Shown: positions 52,560 to 60,546, counted from the first letter of the stretch. The stretch: 64,000 nt of DNA from Streptomyces sp. 2114.4 (GCF_900187385.1 NZ_FYEY01000001.1:3720001-3784000); one strand, 5' to 3'. Program-made: numbers and translations. The notes: generated by a model from the sequence alone, not told the origin.

Positions 52560-52633
52560 GCGGGTGTAGTTTAATGGTAGAACATGAGCTTCCCAAGCTC
52601 AGAGCGCGGGTTCGATTCCCGTCACCCGCTCCA
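52560..52633 (+). tRNA. tRNA-Gly (anticodon CCC), CCA encoded
   Basis: 71-base tRNA plus encoded CCA. Acceptor arms GCGGGTG and CACCCGC, D-arm GTTTAATGGTAGAAC, anticodon arm GAGC-TTCCCAA-GCTC with CCC in the loop, T-arm CGGGTTCGATTCCCG. Its 3' part is the most likely attachment site of the element that follows, since a leftward integrase gene lies just 52 bases beyond. Confidence 0.97.
52600..52633. other. Inferred att core at the 3' end of tRNA-Gly
   Basis: AICEs of the pSAM2 type recombine in tRNA 3' ends and restore the gene. The integrase gene beginning at the tRNA's downstream side supports this. The matching copy of the T-arm/acceptor end was not found elsewhere in the window, so the core length is not defined. 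Confidence 0.55.
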
Positions 52634-52639
52634 TAGTTG

Positions 52640-52664
52640 AGGCCCAGGTCAGCGACCTGGGCCT
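52640..52664. terminator. tRNA-Gly terminator
   Basis: AGGCCCAGGTC and GACCTGGGCCT pair perfectly around a 3-base loop and are followed by TGTTTGTTGT, a classical T-rich rho-independent terminator, unusual in this genome where most stems lack a T tract. Confidence 0.9.
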
Positions 52665-52684
52665 TGTTTGTTGTCTAGACCGGG

Positions 52685-53857
52685 CTAAGCGTCGCGCACC
52701 AGATCCGCACCAGAAGGCTCGCCAGGAGGCTTCTTGCGGGCCTTGCTGCGAGCGGCCCGCACCAGGTCGTCCAGCCCGCTCGCGACTTCCTGTTGCCGCT
52801 CCAGATCCGAGTGCTGGTAGATCAGCGCTGCCTTCTCCGACGACTGGCCGGCGCGGACCATCGTGTCCTTGAGCGTCGCCCCGGACCGCGTCGCCAGGGT
52901 GTGACCGGTGTGACGAAGGTCGTAGAAGCGGAAGCCCTCCGGCATGCCGACGATCGCCCGCGCCTTGCGCCATTTCCGCCCGAAGGTGGACCGCCGGAAC
53001 GGCTTGCCCTTCTCCCCCACGAACAGCAGTCCGTCCGGGTCCTTCTCCGCGTACCAGTCGAGGTGCCGGCGGAGGTCGGTCCGAAGGAAGGCCGGAAGGA
53101 CCACAAGTCGTTTGCCCGCGTCCGACTTGGTGTCGCCAGGCGCACGACGACCGGTCGTCAGCTCGGGGGCGGCCATGCGGACGCGAATGGTCATCTCGTC
53201 CAGGTCCACGTCCTTGCGGCGCAGCTCGGCCTGTTCCTCGGGCCGCATGGGACCGTACGCGCCGAGGAAGACCATCAGCCGCCAGCGAGGACCGAGGGCG
53301 TTGGCGAGCGCGTCGACCTGGTCGACGGTGGCGATCTGGCGTTCGGCGGAGGACTCCTTGCCGGCGCCCCTGATGCGGCAGGGGTTGCGGCGGATCAGCT
53401 CATCGTCGACCGCGGTTTCCAAGATGGCCTTGAGCAGCCGGTAGGACTTGGCGACGGTCGTAGCCGCACTCGTGGACGCCAGCCGCTCGGTACGCCACGT
53501 ACGGACGCGTGGAGCCGTGATCTCGTCGAGGTCCAGGCCCTCGAAGGTGGGCAGGATGTGCAGGCGCAGAAGCCGCCGGTACAGCTCGTCCGTGGTGGCG
53601 GCGAGGCCGCGCTCGTCCACCCACTGGAGCGCGTACTCCTTGAAGTTCACCGCCCCGGCGTCCGGGTCCTGCCAGTTCCCACGCGTGAGATCGGCCTCGA
53701 TCTGTGAGAGCCAGACTTCGGCGTCCTTCTTGGTCTCGAATGTCTCCGGTGCGCGGAACTCCTGGCCGTCCGGCCCCAGGTAGCTCGCGGTCCAGCGACC
53801 GGACCTGTACTGGCGCACCGAGCCGAAGCGCCGACGGCTGCCCTTCGCGTTCCCCAT
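52685..53857 (-). CDS. int: Tyrosine recombinase (AICE integrase)
   Basis: Protein of 390 residues. N-terminal AP2-like/SAM-like DNA arm (RRFGSVRQYRSGRWTASYLG), core-binding domain (about 65-165), catalytic domain: Arg I in FLGAYGPMRPEEQAELRRKD, LRHTGHTLA (Arg II and His), and the Tyr in AALIYQHSDLERQ. Motif HxLRHT has Tyr in place of the first His (YDLRHT). ATG 53857 shares its A with the expected excisionase stop (TGATG). It integrates the element in tRNA-Gly. C-terminal tail basic. Confidence 0.95.
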   Translation of the reverse strand: MGNAKGSRRRFGSVRQYRSGRWTASYLGPDGQEFRAPETFETKKDAEVWLSQIEADLTRGNWQDPDAGAVNFKEYALQWVDERGLAATTDELYRRLLRLHILPTFEGLDLDEITAPRVRTWRTERLASTSAATTVAKSYRLLKAILETAVDDELIRRNPCRIRGAGKESSAERQIATVDQVDALANALGPRWRLMVFLGAYGPMRPEEQAELRRKDVDLDEMTIRVRMAAPELTTGRRAPGDTKSDAGKRLVVLPAFLRTDLRRHLDWYAEKDPDGLLFVGEKGKPFRRSTFGRKWRKARAIVGMPEGFRFYDLRHTGHTLATRSGATLKDTMVRAGQSSEKAALIYQHSDLERQQEVASGLDDLVRAARSKARKKPPGEPSGADLVRDA

Positions 53858-54065
53858 CAGGCGGCCCTCCCGAGACGTGAGCGGCGACGGATGGGCTGAA
53901 CGGTGTGTCCCTCGAGTACGCCGCCAAGGCGCTTTCCTTGATGCGCACGTGGCTGCCGACCTTGACGAAGGCGATCCGGCGTTCGGCGATGAGGCGGCGC
54001 GGGAAGCGGGCGGTGGTGCCAAGGCGTTCGGCGGCTTGGTCGACCGTGAGCAGGGAGTCCGTCAC
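53857..54065 (-). pseudogene. xis: Excisionase, frameshifted (one base missing)
   Basis: GTG 54065 overlaps the rep stop (GTGA) and opens VTDSLLTVDQAAERLGTTAR, a MerR-like excisionase helix-turn-helix. It stays in frame to IKESALAAY (TAC at 53917-53919). The next bases then read on out of frame to 53400 through int. Adding one base there restores LEGHTVQPIRRRSRLGRAA and a TGA that overlaps the int ATG, i.e. exactly a 69-residue excisionase. The observed length (209 bases) is one short of 210. So it is broken, or programmed frameshift or a sequencing error applies. Confidence 0.8.
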
Positions 54066-55465
54066 GATCGCTCTCCTTCCTGAGCAAGGGCTTCTCGGGC
54101 GGTGTCGCGGTTGGTCTGGATGTCGCGGGCGATGGTGGCGGCGAGGGCGGATTCGCCGGGGGTGTGGCCGTGGCCGGCGTACTGCCAGTCGTTCAGGACC
54201 AGGACGGTGCCCGGCTCCGGGGGTTCGAGGCCGAGGGCTTCGCGTTCTTGGGCGGCGCGGAAGTCGGCGCGGGCCGCGCGCAGCGCGCCGAGGGTGACCG
54301 AGTAGCGGCGGGACTTGGAGGAGAAGTGGCCGCGGAAGCCGAGCATGTGAGCCCAGGCCCAGAGGCGACGGTCCGGATAGAGCGGATCCAGGGTTTTGCA
54401 CGCGGTGATCAGACGGCGGGTGTGTTCGGGGACCTGGTGGCGGTCCAGCTCGGTGAGTTCGCCGATGCGGCGGTCGAGGGTGCCGGTGGTCTCGGCGGCT
54501 TTGGTCGCATACTTCGCGACGTAGGAGGCAACGGCCTGTTCGGTGATGTCGGAGCCGTCGCCGAATGCCTTGACCGGCAGGACGTCCAGTTGCGTGCCCC
54601 AGCGGAAGGTCCGGGTGGGCTGGTCCCCGGCGGCCGGGGCCGTGACCGAGGTGTAGGAGTGCGTGGCGGCGGCACGGATCGCGTCGGTCAGTAGGTCGAC
54701 GCTCGCCCAGGACGGCGGCGGTGTTCCGGGGCCGTCCGGTCCGTCGATGCGGATCACCGCGTGGAAGTGGAGGGCGCCGCGCTTCTGGAACTCGGCGACC
54801 TTGCCGTAGGAGAGGCGGGCCGATTCCTTGAGGTCGCGTTGGGTGAGGCCGGCGCGGGCGGCCAGTTCGCGGCGGAGTCGGGTGGTGAAGCGTTGCCAGA
54901 GGTCGCCCGCGTGGTTGTTGAACAGGACGGCGGCGGCGTAGTCGTACCTCTCGGAGTCCAGGGCGGTGCCGAGCATCGGATCGTCGGTGTAGTGCTGGGT
55001 GCCGCAACGGCAGACACCTCGGTCGGGCCGGTTGTGCACGGGGCCGAAGGAGGGCGCGGTGAGGGTGGTGAAGACGCGGGGGTGGTCCCGGACGGCGGCG
55101 GGGATGTCGCGGCGGTCGTCTCCGGCCAGGCCGGCGCGGATGAGGCGGTAGGTGTCGCCGGCGTAGGTCCATGCGCAGGCGGGGCAGCGGGAGGCGCGGC
55201 GGTTGCCGCAGGCGAGGCGGAGGCGTCCGCCGGGTTCGGTAGCGGTCGAGTAGTGGTGCAGGGTCTCGCCCGACGTGCGGTCCTTGGTGAGGGTCCAGCC
55301 GGTGAGGTGGATCGGGTCGGAGCAGCCGCCGGTGCGGTGGATCTGGTCTGCCCAGCGGTCGTAGTCGGGGGCCGAAGCCACCCTCAGCAGGTCGCCGAGG
55401 GTGGTCGGGTCGAGGAGCGCGTCAGGCAGGGGCGACCTCCCGCGTACGCGGGTGTGGTCGGTCAT
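54062..55465 (-). CDS. HUH-type replication initiator (RepSA-like)
   Basis: Protein of 467 residues. Zinc-binding Cys motif (CGNRRASRCPACAW, then CRCGTQHYTDDPM), HUH metal motif QKRGALHFHAVIRIDG, and Tyr in VASYVAKYATKAAE. Rolling-circle initiation of the excised element is the known role of RepSA. ATG 55465 follows GGAAGGA at 11 bases. C-terminal part has a domain with WQYAGHGHTPGE of unclear role. Its stop overlaps the excisionase start. Confidence 0.9.
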   Translation of the reverse strand: MTDHTRVRGRSPLPDALLDPTTLGDLLRVASAPDYDRWADQIHRTGGCSDPIHLTGWTLTKDRTSGETLHHYSTATEPGGRLRLACGNRRASRCPACAWTYAGDTYRLIRAGLAGDDRRDIPAAVRDHPRVFTTLTAPSFGPVHNRPDRGVCRCGTQHYTDDPMLGTALDSERYDYAAAVLFNNHAGDLWQRFTTRLRRELAARAGLTQRDLKESARLSYGKVAEFQKRGALHFHAVIRIDGPDGPGTPPPSWASVDLLTDAIRAAATHSYTSVTAPAAGDQPTRTFRWGTQLDVLPVKAFGDGSDITEQAVASYVAKYATKAAETTGTLDRRIGELTELDRHQVPEHTRRLITACKTLDPLYPDRRLWAWAHMLGFRGHFSSKSRRYSVTLGALRAARADFRAAQEREALGLEPPEPGTVLVLNDWQYAGHGHTPGESALAATIARDIQTNRDTAREALAQEGERS

Positions 55466-55554
55466 GATGGGGGTTCCTTCCGGATCTGTGGTTCGGGCAG
55501 GAGCACGGCTCCCGGGCGGCGGAGACTTGGCGGTTGAGGCCGCCCGGGAGCCGG

Positions 55555-55863
55555 TCAGCGGTGCGTGCGCCCGGATGCGAGCAGCGAGCGGAGGACGACC
55601 GCGCAGACGGCGACGGACACCCCGCTGATGGCGACCGCCAGGAGCATCGAGACCAGGACGGCGCCGACGATCAGGACCACGGCCGTGCCGCCGCCGACGA
55701 GGGCGACCGCGGTACCGGGCGTGAGTTGAACCGCGGGGCGGGGCGAGGGTTGGGCGACCGGGGCCGGTGGCGGGGTGTGCCGCACGGTGGCGGTCGGTTC
55801 GATGGAGTACGGGATGACGAGTCCGGTGGGCGTCGGGTTGGTCGGGACCTTGGGGCGGAACAT
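55555..55863 (-). CDS. SpdD-like spread protein
   Basis: Protein of 102 residues. Proline/threonine-rich N-terminus (MFRPKVPTNPTPTGLVIPYS) and two adjoining hydrophobic segments (about 50-92). SpdD-type proteins aid pock-forming mycelial spread of conjugative elements in Streptomyces. ATG 55863 with AAAGGAG upstream. Assigned by organisation and layout, not detailed homology. Confidence 0.75.
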   Translation of the reverse strand: MFRPKVPTNPTPTGLVIPYSIEPTATVRHTPPPAPVAQPSPRPAVQLTPGTAVALVGGGTAVVLIVGAVLVSMLLAVAISGVSVAVCAVVLRSLLASGRTHR

Positions 55864-55886
55864 GGTGGATCTCCTTTCTGCGGGCG

Positions 55887-56042
55887 TTACTTGACGACCG
55901 TGTCGATGGCGGAGGCCAGGAAGCTGTCGGCGAGGAGGAAGCCGCCGAGGAGGAACACGGCCACGAGCCACCAGGGCGGGCGGATGAGCTTGATGCCGAG
56001 GTAGCCGACGGCAATCAGGGCGAGCCAGAGCGGTACGTGCAC
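55887..56042 (-). CDS. 51-residue membrane protein of the AICE
   Basis: Short gene: GTG 56042 with GAGGAG six bases upstream. Product VHVPLWLALIAVGYLGIKLI, RPPWWLVAVFLLGGFLLADS, FLASAIDTVVK: two membrane segments. It sits between SpdD and the transfer protein with small gaps, in the same direction, as small spread genes do. Family name not certain. Confidence 0.75.
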   Translation of the reverse strand: MHVPLWLALIAVGYLGIKLIRPPWWLVAVFLLGGFLLADSFLASAIDTVVK

Positions 56043-56060
56043 GTTGGTCTCCTCAGCCGG

Positions 56061-56252
56061 TCAGCGGACGGTGCAGCGGTGGGTGCGGGCGGCGAGCTGG
56101 GCGGCCGAGCGGCTGGAGAAGTCGGCGGACCAGCCGCAGCGGTCGGCAGTGCAGACGGCGGCGTGCTTGGTGCGTCCGTAGCGGTCGCGGTAGGTGCCGA
56201 TCTGTACGGGGCCGATTCGCATGACGGAGTGGAAGTGGTCGCGGGCGGGCAT
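56061..56252 (-). CDS. Small mobile-element transfer protein
   Basis: Protein of 63 residues: MPARDHFHSVMRIGPVQIGT, YRDRYGRTKHAAVCTADRC and GWSADFSSRSAAQLAARTHR. The pattern with CTADRCGWSA and THRC is found in proteins annotated as mobile element transfer proteins in Streptomyces AICEs. The Cys/His set could bind zinc. Stop is near the 51-residue gene start (18 bases). Confidence 0.82.
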   Translation of the reverse strand: MPARDHFHSVMRIGPVQIGTYRDRYGRTKHAAVCTADRCGWSADFSSRSAAQLAARTHRCTVR

Positions 56253-56270
56253 GGTGGTTCTCCTTGCTGG

Positions 56271-56945
56271 TCAGGTGAGTTGGGCGGCGATGGGGTCGGC
56301 GAGCTGAAGCGGGACGCCGAGGCGGGCCCGCAGGGTGTCGGTGTCGATCTGGTCTCCGGTCCGGGCGTGGTGCTCGTCGGCGACCTTGCGGGCGTGGGCG
56401 ACGAGCGCGGCCGGAACGGGCGCAGGTGCGGGCGCCGGCCGGGGCGGTTCGGCAGGTGGTTCAGCCGCAGGAAGGTCTGCGATGTCCAACTCAGGCGAGC
56501 TGTCCGCAGGTTCAGCGACAGCGACCGGAGCGGGGTCGGGTGCCGGAGCCAGATCAGCCGGCGGGGCGAGATCGGCAGCTTCAGCTGCACTCCGCGTATG
56601 GGCCAGCAGGGTCCCGCCGAGAAAGGCGAGTGCCGGCCATCCGGCGATGCCGAAGCGGAGCCAGGCGGGCGGGTGCCGGAGGTCGAGGAATCCGGCGGTC
56701 GCGACGTTGGCGCCGAGCGAGGCCACCAGAGCGATCACGAACCAGCACCAGGCGAGCCGGGACGAGCCGTCGTTGCGGAGTCGCCGCCAGGCCGCGACCA
56801 GCAGCAGGTCGACGCTGATCGGGTAGGCCCATGCCTTCCAGCCGTCCTGTCCGGCAGCGGCGGCCAGGTCGTGGAGGTGGGCGAAGGAAAGAGCTCCGGC
56901 GATGACGGCTTGTACGAGAACGGGGTCCGGGCGAATGCGTCCCAT
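56271..56945 (-). CDS. DUF2637-type membrane protein (SpdB-like)
   Basis: Protein of 224 residues. Four hydrophobic segments in the first 125 residues (QAVIAGALSFAHLHDLAAAA, WAYPISVDLLLVAAWRR, LAWCWFVIALVASLGANVAT, RFGIAGWPALAFLGGTLLAH), typical of DUF2637. A proline/alanine-rich, acidic linker and a C-terminal winged-helix-like end (ARTGDQIDTDTLRARLGVP) follow. ATG 56945 with GGAAGGAG upstream. Role in plasmid spread inferred from position. Confidence 0.85.
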   Translation of the reverse strand: MGRIRPDPVLVQAVIAGALSFAHLHDLAAAAGQDGWKAWAYPISVDLLLVAAWRRLRNDGSSRLAWCWFVIALVASLGANVATAGFLDLRHPPAWLRFGIAGWPALAFLGGTLLAHTRSAAEAADLAPPADLAPAPDPAPVAVAEPADSSPELDIADLPAAEPPAEPPRPAPAPAPVPAALVAHARKVADEHHARTGDQIDTDTLRARLGVPLQLADPIAAQLT

Positions 56946-57026
56946 GACGGTTCTCCTTCCGGGATCTGGCATGGAGGGGGTAGGGACCTGGCGCGTCGAG
57001 GTGGCGCCGACCGTGGAGCGGGAGGG

Positions 57027-58382
57027 TCAGGCAGTCGTGGTGGACGCCTTGGTGAGCGATACGGCGGTGGAGGCCGGAGAGGCGACGGCAGGCCGGAAGG
57101 GCGCGAGCGCGGGCAGGTCCGGTGTGCGGTCGGCGTACTTGTTGCAGAGGTTCACTGCTTCGCGCAGCGAGGTGTGCGGGGCCCGGATGCGGGACCAGCC
57201 GCCAGTCGAGTCACCGACGATGGCGATGCCGGGGGCGTCTGCGGGTATCTGGATGGCGGCCAGTACGGCGTCCGGGGAGATGTCGCCGAAGGCCATGTTG
57301 GCGCTGGCCTCGTCGTTGACCCGGTGCGCGGTCCGGCCGGTGAGCTGGGCCCGGAGCATGGTGATGCCCTTGCCGAGTTCGGAGCCGAAGCGCTGGCCGC
57401 AGATCTCCAGATAGATGCCGGCGGCGCGGCCAAGCTGGGCGAGGCGGACGAGCGCGGTGATGATCCGGTCCCGGCGCCTCTCCTCCTCCTTGGAGGCGAA
57501 GAGCGCGAGTTCGGCCACCTCGTCCACCAGGACCACGACGGGCGTGGGACGCAGGTCATCAGCCAGATCCCAGATGTCGGCGGCGATCTCCGCGTCCGGG
57601 ATGTTCACGCTGATGCGCTGTTCCTCGCGGACGAGTTGATAGACGGACTCCATGTGCGAGACCAGGGCTTCGAGCAGTTCGAGAGCGGTGTCCTGGTTGT
57701 CGGCGAGGGCGGAGAAGCGGCGAGCCAACGGGAACAGCTCGACGCCCTGCTTGCAGTCGATACCGACGAGCGCGACGTCCTGAGCGGCGAGGCCGGTCAC
57801 CAGGTTGCGCTGGTAGACGGACTTGCCCGACTCGGTGGCCCCGAGTGTGAGCCCGTGCGGAACGGTCCGGTAGTCGCGGTAATGGACCGATCCGTCCTCG
57901 CGCAGTGCGACAGGCACGCGCATCGGAGCGCGGTCGATCTTGGCGGGCATCTGCACACGCCTGAGCACGTCGTAGCCCGTCATTCGCAGTTCGACGACCC
58001 CGGAGCGGATCTCCCGGGCGGTGACGCCGTACATCCCGAAGGAGTGCCGCAGCCGGTCGGTGGCGGACGAGACGTCGAAAACGTCCTGGCCGGGACGGAG
58101 CTTGAGCCGCAGGACGAGCCCGGTACGGGTCGGCCGGAGACGGAGGATGCGTGAGGCACGTGACTCGGGGGCCGGGCGATCTGCCATGTGGGCGAGCGCG
58201 AGCCGCCAGCGCGGAGGCGGGACCGTCAGGCCGCAGGCGTCCATGACAGAGGCGTACCGGACTAACACCCGCAGCGCGGCGAGGACGACCCCGAAGCTCA
58301 TCCAGTACCAGGCGGGGCGCCGCCACCGCAGCACGAGAGCGGTGGCGACGACCAGCAGCAGTACGACCGAGAGCCGGGCCAT
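57027..58382 (-). CDS. FtsK/SpoIIIE-type DNA transfer protein (TraSA-like)
   Basis: Protein of 451 residues. N-terminal membrane helices (about 1-40), then an FtsK motor: Walker A TLGATESGKSVYQRN, Walker B PVVVLVDEVAELALF, sensor-like LEICGQRFGSELGKGITMLR, TGRTAHRVNDEASANMAFGD. Streptomyces Tra proteins move double-stranded DNA between hyphae with a single hexameric pump. Winged helix for 8-bp clt recognition is not clear in the C-terminus. ATG 58382 is two bases from the preceding stop. Confidence 0.93.
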   Translation of the reverse strand: MARLSVVLLLVVATALVLRWRRPAWYWMSFGVVLAALRVLVRYASVMDACGLTVPPPRWRLALAHMADRPAPESRASRILRLRPTRTGLVLRLKLRPGQDVFDVSSATDRLRHSFGMYGVTAREIRSGVVELRMTGYDVLRRVQMPAKIDRAPMRVPVALREDGSVHYRDYRTVPHGLTLGATESGKSVYQRNLVTGLAAQDVALVGIDCKQGVELFPLARRFSALADNQDTALELLEALVSHMESVYQLVREEQRISVNIPDAEIAADIWDLADDLRPTPVVVLVDEVAELALFASKEEERRRDRIITALVRLAQLGRAAGIYLEICGQRFGSELGKGITMLRAQLTGRTAHRVNDEASANMAFGDISPDAVLAAIQIPADAPGIAIVGDSTGGWSRIRAPHTSLREAVNLCNKYADRTPDLPALAPFRPAVASPASTAVSLTKASTTTA

Positions 58383-58384
58383 GA

Positions 58385-58741
58385 TCAGGCCGCCTCAGCC
58401 TGCGAGCCACCGGCGGCGAGCGAGGTGACGGCCACGGCGCGGAAGGCGATGCCGTGCCGCTTCTGCCCGTTGAACTCGTTCTCCCACGGCCGGGCGATCA
58501 AGCCGGTCAGCGCCACCGGCGTGCCCATGCCCAGCTCACCGGACACCCCGCCCTCGGGGACGGTGACGGACAGGATCTCCACCGCGTCGTTGGCGGCGAA
58601 CATCACGTCCACGGTCATCAGCTTCGCCCCGGTCTCGACGTCGAGGGCGACCTCACCGGTACGGCGGTCCTTGACCTTGATCTGCGGCTGCTTCGCGACC
58701 ATCACGGTCGCGGCGGAGGTGTCGACGGGGATCTGACGCAC
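58385..58741 (-). CDS. SCO3933-family regulatory protein
   Basis: Protein of 118 residues with an OB-like profile: MRQIPVDTSAATVMVAKQPQ, DVETGAKLMTVDVMFAANDA, GMGTPVALTGLIARPWENEF and GQKRHGIAFRAVAVTSLAAG. This is the SCO3933-type family found directly before tra in AICEs. It may be a single-stranded-DNA-binding protein or regulator. GTG 58741 after GAGGAG. Two KorSA-type operators are upstream. Two-base gap to tra. Confidence 0.85.
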   Translation of the reverse strand: MRQIPVDTSAATVMVAKQPQIKVKDRRTGEVALDVETGAKLMTVDVMFAANDAVEILSVTVPEGGVSGELGMGTPVALTGLIARPWENEFNGQKRHGIAFRAVAVTSLAAGGSQAEAA

Positions 58742-58773
58742 TAAGGATCACTCCTCTATAGGTGCTGAACTCC

Positions 58774-58795
58774 GTCACTCATGTACATGAGTGAC
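58774..58795. promoter_or_regulatory. KorSA-type operator 1 (22-bp perfect palindrome)
   Basis: GTCACTCATGT and its mirror ACATGAGTGAC form a perfect 22-bp palindrome, 33 bases before the SCO3933-family start, in its promoter. The core ACTCATGTACATGAGT is shared with two other copies. Confidence 0.8.
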
Positions 58796-58812
58796 ATGAA
58801 GAAGAGTGCCCG

Positions 58813-58828
58813 ACTCCTGTACATGAGT
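58813..58828. promoter_or_regulatory. KorSA-type operator 2
   Basis: ACTCCTGTACATGAGT, one change from operator 1's core. Spaced 36 bases centre-to-centre from it, close to 3.5 helix turns. Its end meets the terminator stem. Confidence 0.75.
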
Positions 58829-58863
58829 CAACCCGCCGCGACAAAGAAGTCGGGGCGGGTTGA
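58828..58863. terminator. Bidirectional hairpin after korSA
   Basis: TCAACCCGCC and GGCGGGTTGA pair over ten bases, then one mismatch and CGAC/GTCG, with a 6-base loop. Located 18 bases beyond the korSA stop; isolates it from the tra-side promoter. Confidence 0.8.
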
Positions 58864-58880
58864 GGAGAGTTGAGCGAGCG

Positions 58881-59660
58881 TCAGTCCATGGCAGGGATGC
58901 GGTAGCTAAAAACGAACTGGTCAGCGGCCATGAGGGTGTCGCAGACCTCCACCACGCGGCCCTCAGTCGTCAGCGCCTCACGGACGAGATGCACGACGGG
59001 GGAGCCAGGGCTGAGCGCCAGCTCCGACGCTTCGGCCTTGGAGGCCGACCGGGCCTGCAAGGTCTCGACGAACTCCGCGAACTCATGACCGTGGTCTTCG
59101 AGTCGGGCGTAGATGCCACCACCGCCGGGGTTCTCGGCGAAGAGCTCGGGGATGTCCTTCACGACGTCCCAAGGCAGGTACGAGCTGGCCGTCTCGACCG
59201 GAGTGCCGTTACGGAAGTAGAGCCGCCGGCGCGCGAGGACTTGAGTGCCGGGCTCGACCCCGAGGCGATCGGCTACGTCCTCCGGGGCCTCCATGGGGCC
59301 GATGTACAGAACGCTGACCTTGGCCGTGGCTCCGGACTGGGCGGACTCCGCCAGATACGCGGCCTTGCCGCCCTGCCGGTGTGAGCGACGGAAGCGGTCG
59401 GAGGAGCGGTGCCGTACCGGCGGCCGGTCCTTCACGATCGAGCCCTTGCCGTGGCGAGTCTCCACCAGGCCGCTCGCACGGACCTCCACCATCGCCTTAC
59501 GGATCGTGCCGCCCGAGACGCCGTAGCGCTCGACCAGCTCAGATTCACTCGGCACCATCTCGCCAGGCTTAAGGACCCCAGCCCTGATCTGCTGCACGAT
59601 CTCGTCGGCGATCTGCACGTATCGAGGTACGGCCCTACCCCCTCCTACCGCGGTTCCCAT
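58881..59660 (-). CDS. korSA: GntR-family repressor (KorSA-like, UTRA domain)
   Basis: Protein of 259 residues. Winged helix (VPRYVQIADEIVQQIRAGVL, PSESELVERYGVSGGTIRKA) and a UTRA effector domain (PEDVADRLGVEPGTQVLARR, RNGTPVETASSYLPWDVVKD, GGGIYARLEDHGHEFAEFVE, EASELALSPGSPVVHLVREA). It corresponds to pSAM2 KorSA, which represses replication and transfer genes. ATG 59660 follows GGGAAGAG; ATG 59672 is an alternative but has AGGAGG at zero spacing. Three palindromes nearby are likely targets, one over the divergent NUDIX start. Confidence 0.9.
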   Translation of the reverse strand: MGTAVGGGRAVPRYVQIADEIVQQIRAGVLKPGEMVPSESELVERYGVSGGTIRKAMVEVRASGLVETRHGKGSIVKDRPPVRHRSSDRFRRSHRQGGKAAYLAESAQSGATAKVSVLYIGPMEAPEDVADRLGVEPGTQVLARRRLYFRNGTPVETASSYLPWDVVKDIPELFAENPGGGGIYARLEDHGHEFAEFVETLQARSASKAEASELALSPGSPVVHLVREALTTEGRVVEVCDTLMAADQFVFSYRIPAMD

Positions 59661-59680
59661 AGCTCTTCCCATCCTCCTAT

Positions 59681-59696
59681 GCTCCTGTACATGAGT
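59681..59696. promoter_or_regulatory. KorSA-type operator 3, over the NUDIX start codon
   Basis: GCTCCTGTACATGAGT matches operators 1 and 2 (TGTACA core). The NUDIX ATG lies inside the site, so KorSA bound here would block both divergent korSA and NUDIX transcription. A leaderless NUDIX message would fit. Confidence 0.7.
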
Positions 59697-60146
59697 AACA
59701 GCGCCCCGGAAGCCCAGTCAACGCCACTGCACTCCGTGTCCGTGGCCGGAGTGGTGGTCCGCGAGGACGGCAAGCTCCTGACAATCCGGCGAGCCGACAA
59801 CGGCGCTTGGGAACTCCCGGGCGGGGTGCTCGAACTCGAAGAGACCCCAGAGGCCGGCGTACGGCGCGAGGTCTGGGAAGAAACGGGCATCCACGTCGAG
59901 GTCGACGAGCTCACCGGGGTCTACAAGAACACGACGCGAGGCATCGTCGCCCTGGTCTTCCGCTGCAAGCCGGCCGGAGGCGAGGAGCGCACCTCCGGCG
60001 AGTCGACAGCCGTCACCTGGTTCACGCCCGAGGAGGTGGCGGAGTCCATGTCCGAGGTCTACTCGATCCGGCTCCTGGATGCCCTGGACGGGGCGGGCCC
60101 TCACGTGCGAAGCCACGACGGCAAGCAGCTGACACCGGCGCGATAG
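59691..60146 (+). CDS. NUDIX hydrolase (Pif-like)
   Basis: Protein of 151 residues with a NUDIX box GGVLELEETPEAGVRREVWE followed by ETGI. In pSAM2 the NUDIX protein Pif next to korSA gives immunity against re-entry of the element, so an immunity role is plausible; substrate unknown. ATG 59691 lies within operator 3 and no Shine-Dalgarno is seen, suggesting leaderless translation; ATG 59679 would add four residues. Divergent from korSA. Confidence 0.9.
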   Translation: MSNSAPEAQSTPLHSVSVAGVVVREDGKLLTIRRADNGAWELPGGVLELEETPEAGVRREVWEETGIHVEVDELTGVYKNTTRGIVALVFRCKPAGGEERTSGESTAVTWFTPEEVAESMSEVYSIRLLDALDGAGPHVRSHDGKQLTPAR

Positions 60147-60475
60147 AACTTTCCCTACTTCATCAAGGCTCGCTCCGCTCGCTACCCGGCCCCGCGGTAG
60201 GGGCAGTTCAGGAGCACACCACACGTTGGCGCAGAAGCGCTGACCTTCCCGGCCTCCTGAAACTGCAAGCAGTCAGATCAGAGATCAGAGGTGCCGCGCA
60301 CAGCGCGGCGGCGCCGGCCGTCGCCGCCGCACGGCTCCCTCCTCGTCTCCGCCGCCGGGGCCGCGCGCCGTCGACGCCCGCGCCCACAAGGGGCGAAAGA
60401 CCAGGCCGGGGGTGGGGCGGCCGGCTCCACGGCTTTACCCACCTCCCCGGTCCGGGACCCGCGTCGAGCAAGACC

Positions 60476-60546
60476 AGGGGGCCACTCGTTCAAATTCCGG
60501 GCAGCCCACAAGCCTGCCCGAGTTGCCGGCCAGCGTACGGCCCCCT
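60476..60546. other. Structured region upstream of the nuclease gene
   Basis: The 500-base gap 60147-60646 contains no supported gene. AGGGGGCC (60476-60483) and GGCCCCCT (60539-60546) close a 71-base element. Inside, CGGGCAG/CTGCCCG and ACTCG/CGAGT are mutually exclusive stems sharing bases 60519-60520. It ends about 100 bases before the nuclease gene. It could be a leader, origin or terminator; no match to a known riboswitch is seen. Confidence 0.45.

Noticed and set aside
53400..55172. Long frame covering xis and parts of rep and int
   Set aside because: It is the xis frame read through after the missing base plus shadow frame of rep; not a fusion protein.
60484..60510. GTTCAAATTCCGGGCAGCCC, at first resembling a tRNA T-arm or attR
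   Set aside because: It shares too few bases with the tRNA-Gly 3' end and does not fold as a T-arm.
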